64,000 nt of DNA from Saprospira sp. CCB-QB6 (GCF_028464065.1 NZ_CP116808.1:3005501-3069500); one strand, 5' to 3'. Counted from the first letter of the stretch, positions 1 through 8,427 are shown. Notes: generated by a model not told the origin, from the letters alone. A program made the numbers and translations.

Positions 1-72
1 CGGCGAAGGGCCGAGCAGACCTGCGAGCCCCGAAACGTAGCGCCCGCCGAAGGCGGGAGGCCCCAAAAAAAT
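1..72 (-). repeat. CIR element, B-type, truncated by window edge
   Basis: GC-rich intergenic repeat read on the minus strand. It starts with a T-run and GGGGCCTCC, then a hairpin CCCGCC-TTC-GGCGGG, then the constant core around CTCGGCCC. The distal end lies outside the window. Confidence 0.8.
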
Positions 73-86
73 ATAAAAGTATCTGA

Positions 87-755
87 ATGTCTTTAAAAGA
101 GCAAACGGCTTGGCGATACGAGCGTAAGTATGTAGTTTTAGGGTATCGGCCGGCAGAAATAGAGATTTTGCTGCGGCAGTTGCCTTTTGCTTGGCGGAGA
201 CAGCATGCGCCTCGTTGGCTGCACAATATTTATTTTGACAGTATGGATTGGCATTGTTATCGGGCCAATTTGGCGGGTAGCAGTCAGCGCTATAAGTATC
301 GTTTGCGTTTTTATGGGCCTTGGCAGAATGCTTGGCAGCCGGGGCGTTTGGAGTTGAAGCAAAAAGCTGGAGAGCTGGGGCAAAAGCAGATTTGGGCCTT
401 GCCTAATTTGGATGTTAACTCGCCAAAAATGCAATTGGCGGCTATGCTTGAGCATAGTTTGCACAAAGGTTATTCTTGGGCCCCAAAAATCTATAATTGT
501 TATTATAGGCAGTATTATTCGGCTTTGGATGGGCGTTTGCGTTTGACCTTGGATAGTCAGCAAGCGGCCATGGCTATTTGGCCTAGTTCTTATTGGCAGC
601 CTAGAGGAAAAAGGCCAATGCAGGGCTTAATTTTGGAGTTGAAATATGCTGAGGAAGAGGCTGCTTTGGCAGAAGAATTGGCGCTGCAAATACCTTTTCG
701 CTTGAGTAAAAACTCGAAGTATATACAGGCGGTACAGCAATCTTATCGCCTTTAA
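87..755 (+). CDS. VTC-domain (polyphosphate polymerase-like) protein
   Basis: A 222-residue soluble protein resembling the VTC catalytic domain, the tunnel-shaped fold that makes polyphosphate in yeast and occurs in many bacterial proteins. Visible family hallmarks are RYERKY near the N-terminus (about residues 10-15), a NIYFDS strand (about 47-52), a basic YKYRLR strand (about 69-74), LELK (about 88-91) and a late LILELKY acidic strand. Alternating basic and acidic strands are expected for binding triphosphate and metal. The next gene follows after only 9 bases, so the two are probably co-transcribed. Many bacterial VTC genes sit beside DUF4956 membrane proteins; that partner is not seen here. 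Polyphosphate synthesis is inferred from family only. Confidence 0.75.
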   Translation: MSLKEQTAWRYERKYVVLGYRPAEIEILLRQLPFAWRRQHAPRWLHNIYFDSMDWHCYRANLAGSSQRYKYRLRFYGPWQNAWQPGRLELKQKAGELGQKQIWALPNLDVNSPKMQLAAMLEHSLHKGYSWAPKIYNCYYRQYYSALDGRLRLTLDSQQAAMAIWPSSYWQPRGKRPMQGLILELKYAEEEAALAEELALQIPFRLSKNSKYIQAVQQSYRL

Positions 756-764
756 AAATAAGTT

Positions 765-1508
765 ATGGCAAAGAAAACGAAGAAAATTGCGAAGGAAGAT
801 CGTCTGATTGAGTTGGAGGTGCAGAAGGCGGCCCAAGCGTATTTGGAGCATTATTATAAGACACAGGAACGGCCAAAAGTGCTTTATTCTAATTTGGAGG
901 AGCGGACCAAGCACAAGTATGGGATGAAGCGAGCGGATGGACTTTTAGCCTATCCGATGAGTCGGAGCAAGGCCTATGTAGTGTCGATGGAAGCCAAATC
1001 GCACAAAACCTTAAAAGCATTAAAGCCGTATCGAATAGATAAGCTTTGGATAAAAGATAGTTTTTGGCATGGTTTGCTATTTACGATTTTATCTGGAGTT
1101 ATGTTTTTTGTTTGGCGGATGACCGAAGAGTCTTTTTGGATTCGCTTTATGATTCCTTTGGGGGTACTTTTGGGGGCTTCTGCGCTTTACGCCTACATTT
1201 TTAGAAATAGCTACAAATATCAAGAGATGAAGGTGATTCATCAGGTCTTTCAATATCCTGCAAATGAGCAATGGTTATCCTTGTCTAATGATTCTTTTGA
1301 GATGATTGATCCAAAATTGCAGGACAACCTAATTAAAATTTGTAAGGCTAGGGGAGTTGGTGTACTTATGGTAGATCCCAAAAAAAATGTGGCCATGGTT
1401 CATGGCCCTAAAAAGCGAGGAAAACGCTGGTTTGGTGATTATTTGCACTTCTATCATGCAGAAGATGATATTCGAAAACAATTGGGATTGAAAATAAAGC
1501 AAAAATAA
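765..1508 (+). CDS. Membrane protein with PD-(D/E)XK-like motif
   Basis: A 247-residue protein I do not recognise as a named family. The N-terminal third has D58 followed by E76-x-K78 on a hydrophobic strand (VVSMEAKS), a spacing compatible with a PD-(D/E)XK or NERD-type nuclease core. Two hydrophobic segments at about residues 99-119 and 125-147 look like a transmembrane hairpin. A basic C-terminal part follows (KKRGKR). It lies 9 bases after the VTC-domain gene, suggesting an operon. The nuclease reading is an inference from a short motif; it could equally be an uncharacterised inner-membrane protein. Confidence 0.6.
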   Translation: MAKKTKKIAKEDRLIELEVQKAAQAYLEHYYKTQERPKVLYSNLEERTKHKYGMKRADGLLAYPMSRSKAYVVSMEAKSHKTLKALKPYRIDKLWIKDSFWHGLLFTILSGVMFFVWRMTEESFWIRFMIPLGVLLGASALYAYIFRNSYKYQEMKVIHQVFQYPANEQWLSLSNDSFEMIDPKLQDNLIKICKARGVGVLMVDPKKNVAMVHGPKKRGKRWFGDYLHFYHAEDDIRKQLGLKIKQK

Positions 1509-1644
1509 CTACTATTTGTGACATTGGTTGATTCTTTAGTGTGCTGATTTGTTTTAAAAAATAGAATAGAAAAGCGTACCTTATGTGACGGCCAATAGTC
1601 TATAGCTGAAACTAAGCTCAGCAGCTTAATTTATAACTAATTAC

Positions 1645-1664
1645 ATCCGAAATAGAATTCGGAT
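1645..1664. other. Small inverted repeat in the 1509-1741 gap
   Basis: ATCCGAA and TTCGGAT form a 7-bp stem around a 6-base loop, followed by an AT-rich run ending in TTTTT. It could be a weak terminator for the upstream gene or a regulatory site for the downstream one. The rest of the 233-bp gap shows no gene. Confidence 0.3.
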
Positions 1665-1694
1665 TATAGTATATATTTTTCAGATCTAAAAGTG

Positions 1695-1702
1695 TAACTT
1701 TG
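1695..1702 (+). promoter_or_regulatory. Candidate -7 box (TAnnTTTG) for the MORN-like gene
   Basis: TAACTTTG matches the Bacteroidota -7 consensus and lies 40 bases before the ATG at 1742. No clear -33 TTTG is seen at the right spacing, so this is tentative. Confidence 0.35.
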
Positions 1703-1741
1703 CGGGAATATCTGCTCTAACATTCTATAAACAAGCAAATT

Positions 1742-2716
1742 ATGCGTTATTTTATATATTCATTTTGCGCGATTCTCTGTTGCAGCACTTTTTCTGTTCT
1801 TCATGCTCAACGAGAGGTCAAGGAAGAATGGCCTAATGGTCAAACCAAGGCTAAAGGTCAACTTAATGCAGAAAACAGAAAAGTAGGTAATTGGGAATAT
1901 TTCTATGAAAATGGCAATAAAGAAGCTGAGGGTAATTATAATGGCCGTTCTATTTCCAAAACTATAGAGGTCTGTAAAAAATCTAAACGTAGCGCATTGG
2001 AAGAGGACTATAGTGCTAGAGAAGGTCAATGGATCTTTTATTATGGCTCTGGAGATAAAAAAGCTACGGTTAATTATCAGGGGGGATGCCCAGCTGGAAA
2101 AATGCAGCGATGGCATAAGAATGGTGAAAAAGCAGAAGAAGTAGAGTATGTAGATTGCCGTCCGATTGGTGCCAGAATACTTTGGGATAAAGAGGGACGT
2201 AAATACTTTGAAACACAGTTATTGGGTGGAGGCAAAACCATGGATGTAGAATGGTATGCTAATGGTCAAATGAAATCACAAATCCCTTATCGCAATGGCG
2301 ATCAATACGGCCGTGTAAAACGTTGGTACAACAATGGCCAAAAGGAAGAAGATGTCATGATGAAGGAGACTCGGGTCCATGGTAGTTACCGCTCTTGGTA
2401 CCAAAATGGCTCGCCTCAACGCCAGTTCTTCTCGATCAATAATGTAATGAGTGGAGAGTATAAGGAATGGAGTGAGTCGGGGCAGCTAATTCGAGAAATT
2501 GTTGAGATGCAAGATGAAAAAGCGATCTTGGTCAAAAGCTATTGGGATAATGGCCAATTAAAATATCAAGGAAAATCGAATATGCCTCCTTCTTTGAGTA
2601 TTCACCGCTGGTCGCAAACCCGCCAAGGTAGCTGGGTGTATTGGGACCGTGAAGGGAATGTAATGAAAACTGAATACTACGATAATGGCCGCTTGAGAAC
2701 TACCGAAATGCCTTAA
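1742..2716 (+). CDS. Secreted MORN-variant / YwqK-like repeat protein
   Basis: A 324-residue protein with an N-terminal signal peptide (hydrophobic to about residue 22, ending LHAQ). It then carries about ten copies of a roughly 20-30-residue repeat built on a W/Y-x-x-NG-Q/x-K core, for example EWPNGQTKAKG, YENGNKEAEG, WHKNGEKAEE, WYANGQMKS, WYNNGQKEE and YWDNGQLKYQG. This is the MORN_2 / toxin-antitoxin YwqK-type repeat, common in Bacteroidota as exported proteins of unknown role. The signal peptide argues against a cytoplasmic antitoxin. The VWA gene follows after 7 bases, so the pair is likely co-transcribed. No enzymatic residues are visible. Confidence 0.75.
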   Translation: MRYFIYSFCAILCCSTFSVLHAQREVKEEWPNGQTKAKGQLNAENRKVGNWEYFYENGNKEAEGNYNGRSISKTIEVCKKSKRSALEEDYSAREGQWIFYYGSGDKKATVNYQGGCPAGKMQRWHKNGEKAEEVEYVDCRPIGARILWDKEGRKYFETQLLGGGKTMDVEWYANGQMKSQIPYRNGDQYGRVKRWYNNGQKEEDVMMKETRVHGSYRSWYQNGSPQRQFFSINNVMSGEYKEWSESGQLIREIVEMQDEKAILVKSYWDNGQLKYQGKSNMPPSLSIHRWSQTRQGSWVYWDREGNVMKTEYYDNGRLRTTEMP

Positions 2717-2723
2717 CCCTAAG

Positions 2724-3869
2724 ATGCAAGAAGAATTTAGTACTATCCAAAAGTGGCGCTTGTTACTTGGCAAAGCTGCCGAAAATCCAGAAGATCAAAC
2801 GGAATTATCAACAGAGGCTGCGGCAATGGACCAATGTCTAGGGGCTTTGTATAATCAAAATGACGGACAAGCGGGCTTGGGCGACTCTTCGCCTCAAGTG
2901 AACCGTTGGCTAGGCGATATTCGCAAGTATTTTCCCGCCCCCCTGGTCCAAATTATGCAAAAAGATGCCTTTGATCGCCTTGGCTTAGAAGAGATGTTGC
3001 TCGAACCTGAGCTGCTAGAGTCTTTAGAACCCAATGTTGAACTACTCAGTACTTTACTCTCTCTCAATAAGGTTATTCCCGAAAAAACAAGAGAAACAGC
3101 CCGTCTACTGGTCCAAAAAGTGGTCGAAGAACTCAAAAGAAAGTTAGAAAATCCCATGCGCCAAGCCGTTAAAGGCGCATTAAATCGCTCTGTTCGCAAC
3201 CGTCGGCCCCGACATAATGAAATTGATTGGCTACGAACAATCCGCCTCAACCTTAAGCATTATCAACAAAGCTACAAAACGGTAGTGCCCGAACGCCTGA
3301 TTGGATCGGGTAAGAAAGGCCAAGCCCTAAAAGAAATTATTTTGTGTGTGGACCAAAGTGGCTCTATGGGCAGCTCTCTGGTCTATAGCTCCATTTTTGG
3401 CGCTGTTCTCGCCTCTTTACCTGCCCTTCACTCAAAAATGATCGTTTTTGATACCGAGGTGGTCGATCTTAGCGCCTATATGCAAGAACCTGTTGATTTG
3501 CTTTTTGGTACCCAATTGGGCGGGGGCACCGACATCAATAAGGCGCTAGCTTATGCCCAAAAAACAATTCGATCGCCTCAAAATACTACTTTGGTCCTCA
3601 TTAGCGACCTCTATGAAGGAGGCGACAGCCAAGCCCTACTCCAAAGAGTGGCCCAACTCAAAAAAATGGGCGTGCAGCTCATTTCACTGCTCGCCCTAAA
3701 CGATCAAGGAGCCCCTATCTACGATCGAGATATGGCCCAAAAATTTGCCCAATTAGGGAGCCCAGCTTTTGCCTGCACTCCCCAACAATTTCCTAGTTTG
3801 ATTGCCGCAGCCCTAGAGAAAAAAGATATTCACCATTGGTTGAATCAAGAAGGCATTAGCCCAAAATAA
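2724..3869 (+). CDS. VWA-domain protein (YehP-like)
   Basis: A 381-residue cytoplasmic protein with a C-terminal von Willebrand factor A domain. The MIDAS metal site is complete: D210-x-S212-x-S214 in VDQSGSMGS, a threonine in GGGTDIN and an aspartate in LVLISDLY. The N-terminal half is helical and charged with a basic stretch around RNRRPRH. Length and layout match YehP-type VWA proteins, which normally act with a MoxR-family ATPase and a SWIM zinc-finger protein; neither partner is adjacent here. No signal peptide. The assignment to VWA is firm, to the YehP group tentative. Confidence 0.8.
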   Translation: MQEEFSTIQKWRLLLGKAAENPEDQTELSTEAAAMDQCLGALYNQNDGQAGLGDSSPQVNRWLGDIRKYFPAPLVQIMQKDAFDRLGLEEMLLEPELLESLEPNVELLSTLLSLNKVIPEKTRETARLLVQKVVEELKRKLENPMRQAVKGALNRSVRNRRPRHNEIDWLRTIRLNLKHYQQSYKTVVPERLIGSGKKGQALKEIILCVDQSGSMGSSLVYSSIFGAVLASLPALHSKMIVFDTEVVDLSAYMQEPVDLLFGTQLGGGTDINKALAYAQKTIRSPQNTTLVLISDLYEGGDSQALLQRVAQLKKMGVQLISLLALNDQGAPIYDRDMAQKFAQLGSPAFACTPQQFPSLIAAALEKKDIHHWLNQEGISPK

Positions 3870-3871
3870 GG

Positions 3872-3994
3872 CTAATTATCTCGCTCCTCAAAGTTCTCCT
3901 TTTTGCGCTTTTCCATCTTTAAAGACCAAAAATAGGCAATCAAAATCAATATGCAGAGGGTAGTCCCTCCATAAATGATAAATACAATCCACAT
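3872..3994 (-). CDS. 40-residue single-pass membrane microprotein
   Basis: Short minus-strand ORF with an ATG at 3992-3994 and a TAG stop at 3872-3874. Residues about 3-24 are strongly hydrophobic (WIVFIIYGGTTLCILILIAY), followed by a basic and acidic tail (KMEKRKKENFEERDN). Its start lies 3 bases after the stop of the YbjQ gene, an operon-like spacing. It is convergent to the VWA gene and ends 2 bases beyond it. Composition is typical of a real membrane microprotein. Function unknown. Confidence 0.6.
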   Translation of the reverse strand: MWIVFIIYGGTTLCILILIAYFWSLKMEKRKKENFEERDN

Positions 3995-3997
3995 CTT

Positions 3998-4312
3998 TTA
4001 TTTCAATTTTACAGCCGTCCCATAAGCCAAGATTTCAGAGGCTCCCTGGGTAATCGTTGAACTCGTAAAACGTACATTGACAACAGCATCAGCGCCTAAA
4101 TCTTCGGCATCCTGAATCATTCGTTGTAAGGCCTGCTCTCGAGCATCAGCCTGTAGTTTGGTGTACTCTTCAATTTCACCCCCCACAATATTTTTGAGGC
4201 CAGCAAAAAAATCACGGCCAACATTTCTTGCCCGAACGGTGCTGCCTCGAACCAAACCCAAAACTTTTTGGATTTCCTGGCCAGCAAGGCTTTCTGTATT
4301 CGATATAATCAT
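3998..4312 (-). CDS. ybjQ: YbjQ/UPF0145 family protein
   Basis: A 104-residue protein of the YbjQ family (heavy-metal-binding domain in some databases, function unproven). Recognisable signatures are an N-terminal strand ending in a G-x-V-x-G-type turn (VLGLVRGSTVRARN), the central GLKNIVGGEIEEYTKL, and DLGADAVVNVRFTSS-x-x, all typical of this pentamer-forming family. Length is normal. The microprotein at 3872-3994 follows immediately and is probably co-transcribed. Upstream lies an intergenic CIR element, so the promoter should be within about 4313-4390. Confidence 0.85.
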   Translation of the reverse strand: MIISNTESLAGQEIQKVLGLVRGSTVRARNVGRDFFAGLKNIVGGEIEEYTKLQADAREQALQRMIQDAEDLGADAVVNVRFTSSTITQGASEILAYGTAVKLK

Positions 4313-4392
4313 AGGGGGATGTTTATAGTTTCCCCAAATTACATTTTTCTATTTAGACTTTCTCCTTTTAAGCTCATTTTTTAATAGGCTGT

Positions 4393-4515
4393 TTTGGGGC
4401 TGCCCCTCCCTGCGGTCGGGTCGGGCTATGTCAGGGCTCGCAGGTCTGCTCGGCCCTGCGCCGCCTTCGGCGGCTGGGTCTGGCCCTACGGGCCACCCTT
4501 TTCTATCCCTCAGCC
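4393..4515 (+). repeat. CIR element, A-type
   Basis: Forward copy starting TTTTGGGGCTG and ending ATCCCTCAGCC; the terminal GGCTG and CAGCC pair. Internal hairpins are GCCGCC-TTC-GGCGGC and TGGCCC-TAC-GGGCCA around the constant CTCGGCCC and GGTCTG cores. Confidence 0.85.
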
Positions 4516-4616
4516 ATTCTGGGCTTTCGCCTAGAATAAAATGAGGCATTTTTGATAAAATGAATTGAGGCTGCCCCTTATCAGAATACAAAATAGAGGC
4601 CCTATAAAATAAAAAA

Positions 4617-4631
4617 TGCAACATTGTTGCG
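4617..4631. promoter_or_regulatory. Zur-like 7-1-7 palindrome, box 1
   Basis: TGCAACATTGTTGCG is one base short of the perfect 7-1-7 palindrome TGCAACA-T-TGTTGCA. The 7-1-7 inverted repeat is the usual operator geometry for Fur/Zur-family repressors. It covers the candidate -33 TTG of the CobW gene promoter. Confidence 0.6.
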
Positions 4632-4659
4632 TTTTTTATTTTCCTCCTACTTATATTTG
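4627..4659 (+). promoter_or_regulatory. Candidate promoter of the CobW-family gene
   Basis: TTG at 4627-4629 and TATATTTG at 4652-4659 (perfect TAnnTTTG) are separated by 22 bases, within the Bacteroidota range. Expected transcription start is about 4665-4670, 20-25 bases before the ATG at 4691. Both elements overlap the two palindromic boxes. Confidence 0.5.
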
Positions 4660-4672
4660 CAACATTGTTGCA
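4658..4672. promoter_or_regulatory. Zur-like 7-1-7 palindrome, box 2
   Basis: TGCAACATTGTTGCA is a perfect 7-1-7 palindrome, 41 bp centre to centre from box 1 (four helical turns, so the same face). It overlaps the end of the -7 element and the likely transcription start, an ideal place for repression. Confidence 0.65.
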
Positions 4673-4690
4673 CTTTTATAAAGATGAAAA

Positions 4691-5896
4691 ATGGCAGAAC
4701 AGCAATTAGGAGTGACTATTCTCAGTGGTTTTTTGGGCGCAGGCAAAACCACGCTACTCAAGCATATTTTAGAAAATCAAGAGGGGCTAAAAGTGGCCTT
4801 AATCGTTAATGATATGGCCGAGCTAAATATTGATGCTCGGCTGATTAAGCAAGACCAAGCCATTAGACAAACAGAAGAAAAAATGGTTGAGCTAAGTAAT
4901 GGCTGTATTTGCTGCACGCTTCGCGAAGACTTGATTATAGAAGCTACAGCCTTAGCCAAAACAGGCGATTTCGATTACCTTCTGATTGAAAGCACAGGCA
5001 TTAGCGAGCCTGTTCCCTTGGCCCAAACCTTTAGCCTAGAGGGTATAGAGGGCAATGAAGAGCTGCGCTCTCTTTGTCGCCTAGATTGTATGGTCACCGT
5101 AGTGGATGCTAGCCGCTTTCTACAAGACTTTTCTAGCGCAGATAATATCGTTGATCGACAACTAACTGATGATCTTAACGATACTCGTCCGATCGTTAAT
5201 CTACTTACCGAACAGATTGAGTTTGCCAATCTGATTTTACTCAATAAAACAGACTTGGTGACGGAAGAGGAAAAAGAACAACTGATTCATCTTTTGCGCA
5301 AGTTTAATGCTGGGGCCAAAATTATTGCTACGCAAGAGTCTAAGGTGGACCTGCAGGAGCTGATCAATACCCATAGTTTTGACTATGAAGAGGCCGCACA
5401 ATCTGCTGCTTGGATACAAGAGCTTCAAGGAGAGCATCATCCAGAATCTGAAGAATATGGCATTGGCTCTTTTGTTTTTAGAGATCCTCGGCCCTTTCAT
5501 CCCGAGCGCTTTTGGAATTGGCTCAGTCAAGAGTTTCCCCAAGATATTTTGCGTTCTAAAGGCATGTTTTGGATAGCTAGCCGTCCCAAATTGGCTCTTA
5601 ACTGGTCGCAAGCGGGGGGGAGCTTAAGAGCGGATTTGGCTGGTTACTGGTGGGGCAGTTTTACGCAAGAAGAACTGGACCAACATCCCGTTTTTCAGGC
5701 ACATAAGGAGACCCTTTTAGCGCGTTGGAATCCGCCCTTTGATGATCGCCTCAATGAGTTGGTCTTTATCGGTCTAGATTTAGACGTTCCTACTTATCGC
5801 AAAGAATTAGCGGCTTGCCTTTGTACGGAAGAAGAGATCCAAGCTTGGAAAGATGGCGAGTTTTACGCCACAGATCCTTTTCCAAGATTTTCATAG
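4691..5896 (+). CDS. CobW/COG0523 family GTP-binding metallochaperone
   Basis: A 401-residue cytoplasmic G3E GTPase. The Walker A motif is GFLGAGKTT (residues 13-21), the family metal motif CxCC is C72-I-C74-C75, the switch/Walker B region reads LIESTGIS, and NKTD gives guanine specificity. A CobW C-terminal domain follows, with a short histidine/glutamate stretch (EHHPESEE). Such proteins use GTP to insert zinc, cobalt or iron into client enzymes; those under Zur control serve zinc starvation. Two Zur-like palindromes over its promoter make a ZigA-like, zinc-starvation role likely. It is followed by a good terminator and stands alone. The metal is inferred from the operator, not from the protein. 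Confidence 0.88.
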   Translation: MAEQQLGVTILSGFLGAGKTTLLKHILENQEGLKVALIVNDMAELNIDARLIKQDQAIRQTEEKMVELSNGCICCTLREDLIIEATALAKTGDFDYLLIESTGISEPVPLAQTFSLEGIEGNEELRSLCRLDCMVTVVDASRFLQDFSSADNIVDRQLTDDLNDTRPIVNLLTEQIEFANLILLNKTDLVTEEEKEQLIHLLRKFNAGAKIIATQESKVDLQELINTHSFDYEEAAQSAAWIQELQGEHHPESEEYGIGSFVFRDPRPFHPERFWNWLSQEFPQDILRSKGMFWIASRPKLALNWSQAGGSLRADLAGYWWGSFTQEELDQHPVFQAHKETLLARWNPPFDDRLNELVFIGLDLDVPTYRKELAACLCTEEEIQAWKDGEFYATDPFPRFS

Positions 5897-5920
5897 ATAG
5901 TTTTTTGGTTTTTTGATTGT

Positions 5921-5955
5921 GCGCTTCTGCCCAAAAGGGGGAGAGGCGCTTTTTT
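5921..5955 (+). terminator. Terminator after the CobW gene
   Basis: GCGCTTCTGCCC pairs with GGGGGAGAGGCGC with two mismatches, followed by six T residues. It lies 25 bases after the CobW stop codon. Confidence 0.75.
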
Positions 5956-5971
5956 ATGGTCCAAAATAGGC

Positions 5972-6142
5972 AGCTTGGCTGCCTTGGCCGAAGGCCAAAT
6001 GGCCCAGCGCTGCGCAGCGGTGGGCGTAGCCCAGACCCAGTTTTTTTGAGCGCAGCGAAAAAAAACGCAGGGCCGAGCGAATAGCGAGCCGCGCAGCCTA
6101 GCGGCGGCCGCCCGCCCCTTGAAGGGCGGCCGCGGGCCCAAA
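5972..6142 (-). repeat. CIR element, C-type, with extra outer hairpin
   Basis: Reverse copy. Read on the minus strand it starts in a T-run with GGGCCCGCGGCCGCC and ends GCAGCGCTGGGCC, the C-type pair. Hairpin 1 is a long GCGGCCGCCC stem. Hairpin 2 is made of T7 and A7 arms, so a GC stem has been replaced by an AT stem. The T-run is the U-tract of the TPR-gene terminator. Confidence 0.8.
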
Positions 6143-6173
6143 AAAAATCCCTTCACTAGAAAAGTAAAGGGAT
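6140..6173 (-). terminator. Terminator of the TPR-protein gene
   Basis: ATCCCTT and AAGGGAT form the stem; on the minus strand it is followed by eight T residues. The stop codon of the TPR gene lies just upstream. Confidence 0.75.
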
Positions 6174-6178
6174 CAATT

Positions 6179-6829
6179 TTATTTTTTGGGAACAAATTTA
6201 AGCGAAATGCGCTCCCGCTCTAAGGCCTTTTTGCGTTTGGAAAACCACCAATAAAAAGAACCCGAAAGGGCCGCGACGAAGAGGCCAAATCCTAGCACCA
6301 TTGCCAATAAACCAGTAGTGGAAAAATTGGCCTGCGCCCCAAAATAAAGACCTGCAAGCAGTAGGCCCGCAAGAGGCATTAGCCCCAGCATGGCCCAACG
6401 CATTTGGTTGCGGCTCTGATTGTATTTTTCAATTGCAGTTTCTACTCCAGAGAAAAAAGGATTATGCGATTGCATCTGCAAACCTTGTTGGCAAAGCTGC
6501 AAACTGCGCTCATAATCACTCTGCTTATGTTCGGCCAAATAACGCAATTTGTAAGCATCTGTTAGCAATAAATGGCAAGCCAAATGATAAGGCTCAATGG
6601 CCTTGGCGGTCTCTAATTGCTCGATGGCTTTATCGTAGTTCTTCGCCTTGTAATAGTTGCTTCCCAACTTAAAGCGCTGTTCAAACTCTTGGTCCAAAGC
6701 TTTTTGCTCTTCAGGCGTTAAATTGAGTTCGCCAAGGGCAATACGAAAATCCTGCTCGCCAAAATGAGTCGGGCGAGATTGTATTTGGAGCAGTTTCTCC
6801 AGGTATTTTTGCAGGATCTTCTCTTCCAT
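6179..6829 (-). CDS. TPR protein with two C-terminal TM helices
   Basis: A 216-residue protein. Residues about 50-130 form tetratricopeptide-like helix pairs (LGSNYYKAKNYDKAIEQLE, then DYERSLQLCQQGLQ), followed by two hydrophobic segments (about 143-163 and 171-193) and a short basic tail. There is no signal peptide, so the TPR part should face the cytoplasm with a C-terminal membrane anchor. It sits 5 bases downstream of rseP on the same strand, so it is almost certainly in the rseP operon. It may act as an adaptor at the membrane; the partner is unknown. Confidence 0.75.
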   Translation of the reverse strand: MEEKILQKYLEKLLQIQSRPTHFGEQDFRIALGELNLTPEEQKALDQEFEQRFKLGSNYYKAKNYDKAIEQLETAKAIEPYHLACHLLLTDAYKLRYLAEHKQSDYERSLQLCQQGLQMQSHNPFFSGVETAIEKYNQSRNQMRWAMLGLMPLAGLLLAGLYFGAQANFSTTGLLAMVLGFGLFVAALSGSFYWWFSKRKKALERERISLKFVPKK

Positions 6830-6834
6830 ATGTA

Positions 6835-8175
6835 TTATCCTTTAAACCAACGAATGAAATCCATGCCGTTAGCAAACAACAATAGGCTAATGAGCAAAAT
6901 AAAGCCCACCACTTGGGCCTTCTCCATGACTTTTTGAGGTACAGGGCGGCGCATAATGATTTCTACCAATAGAAAGACCGCATGTCCACCATCCAAAGCT
7001 GGAATAGGCAAAAGATTCATAAAGCCCAAAATGAGCGAAAGTATAGCCGTCATATACCAGAAGCGCTCCCATTGCCATTCTGTTGGGAATAATTTGGCAA
7101 TGGAAATAAATCCACCTAAGCTTTCACTTGCTTTGACATGACCACTTCCCGTGACCATTTGTCCCATGGCCTTAACATTCGAGTAGAGAAATCCCCAACC
7201 CTTTTGTAGCCCTAGTGGGAAAGCCGTCAAGGGACCATGCTCAATGGTTTCATACGTTAAATAACGATCAGGACCAAATGGCGCCACCCCTACTTTTCCA
7301 TCTTCATTAGGCGTCATTTTGAGCACAATTGGCTTATCCGCTCCAGATCGGATAACGGTAACACTCAACTCCTGATCTTTATGACGCTGCACTTCCCGAA
7401 CAAATTCATCAAAAAAGTGAACCTCCATCCCATTACAGGCAATAATCGAATCTTCTTTTTGCATACCTGCCTTCGCAGCAGGAGAGGCTTTAACCACTTC
7501 TCCAGCAACCATAGGTACCCGAATTTCCATAAAGCCTGCCTTATTAGACGCTAGCTTGCTCGCCGTGCTATCTGGAATGTTCAACTCAATTCTAGCCCCT
7601 TCGCGTTCTACCTCCAAGGTCTTGGCCATATTGATGACAATCTCTTGCAAAACGGTACCCGTGGTAAAATAATCGAGCTCCTTATCACCAACTTTAAAGA
7701 TTTTATCTCCAGTTTTTAAACCCATTTCTTGGCCGAGTTCCTGAACGGCAACGCCATAGCGAACATTTGCCGTAGGCAGTTTGCTCTCGCCATAAACCCA
7801 AAGCAACATCCCAAAAATGAAGAAACCTAGAATGAAATTGACGGTTACTCCGCCCAACATCACAATCAAACGTTGCCAAGCGGGCTTAGAGCGAAACTCC
7901 CACTCCTGTGGTGGCTGATTGAGCTGCTCGGTGTCCATGCTCTCGTCAATCATGCCCGCAATTTTTACATAGCCCCCCAAAGGCAGCCAACCCACGCCCC
8001 ATTCTGTCTCGCCTCGCTGCGTCTTAAAGAGTGAAAACCAAGGATCAAAAAAGAGATAGAATTTTTCTACGCGCATGCCAAACCAACGAGCCGGCAAAAA
8101 GTGGCCAAACTCATGTAAGGTGACCAAAATGGATAAACTAAGGATAAATTGTATTGCGACAATCAGATATTCCAT
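6835..8175 (-). CDS. rseP: RIP metalloprotease RseP (site-2 protease)
   Basis: Polytopic inner-membrane zinc protease. With the start at 8175 (447 residues) the active site HEFGH is at residues 21-25 in the first TM helix. A PDZ region lies in the middle (VQELGQEMGLKTGDKI, and SPAAKAGMQKEDSI, the second copy of a tandem pair). The C-terminal metal ligand motif LPIPALDGGH is present. It cleaves anti-sigma factors and membrane-retained signal peptide remnants. An in-frame ATG at 8205 would add ten residues, but the 8175 start puts the first TM at the very N-terminus as in homologues. The TPR gene follows after 5 bases. Confidence 0.93.
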   Translation of the reverse strand: MEYLIVAIQFILSLSILVTLHEFGHFLPARWFGMRVEKFYLFFDPWFSLFKTQRGETEWGVGWLPLGGYVKIAGMIDESMDTEQLNQPPQEWEFRSKPAWQRLIVMLGGVTVNFILGFFIFGMLLWVYGESKLPTANVRYGVAVQELGQEMGLKTGDKIFKVGDKELDYFTTGTVLQEIVINMAKTLEVEREGARIELNIPDSTASKLASNKAGFMEIRVPMVAGEVVKASPAAKAGMQKEDSIIACNGMEVHFFDEFVREVQRHKDQELSVTVIRSGADKPIVLKMTPNEDGKVGVAPFGPDRYLTYETIEHGPLTAFPLGLQKGWGFLYSNVKAMGQMVTGSGHVKASESLGGFISIAKLFPTEWQWERFWYMTAILSLILGFMNLLPIPALDGGHAVFLLVEIIMRRPVPQKVMEKAQVVGFILLISLLLFANGMDFIRWFKG

Positions 8176-8427
8176 ATATGAAATGATAAAAGGTATTGGG
8201 GCCAAAAGTCCCCTATTATAAGGTATTCTCCGATGAATAAGAATTACCCATCAGGCTTTATTTCAAGTCCATTTAACTTCGCAAACTTACTAAAAGTTTG
8301 TCAGATTAGCCCTCGGCCCTGTTAAAAACTTCCAAAGGTGGAGGCTTTGCCCCTTTTTTAACCCCTCTTATCTATCCTGCATAGGGCCTAACTATTTGTT
8401 TATAAAGGGATATGTAGGTAATTTGGG

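Noticed and set aside
5863-6195. 110-codon minus-strand ORF
   Set aside because: It crosses the CobW 3' end, a terminator and a CIR element; no family features.
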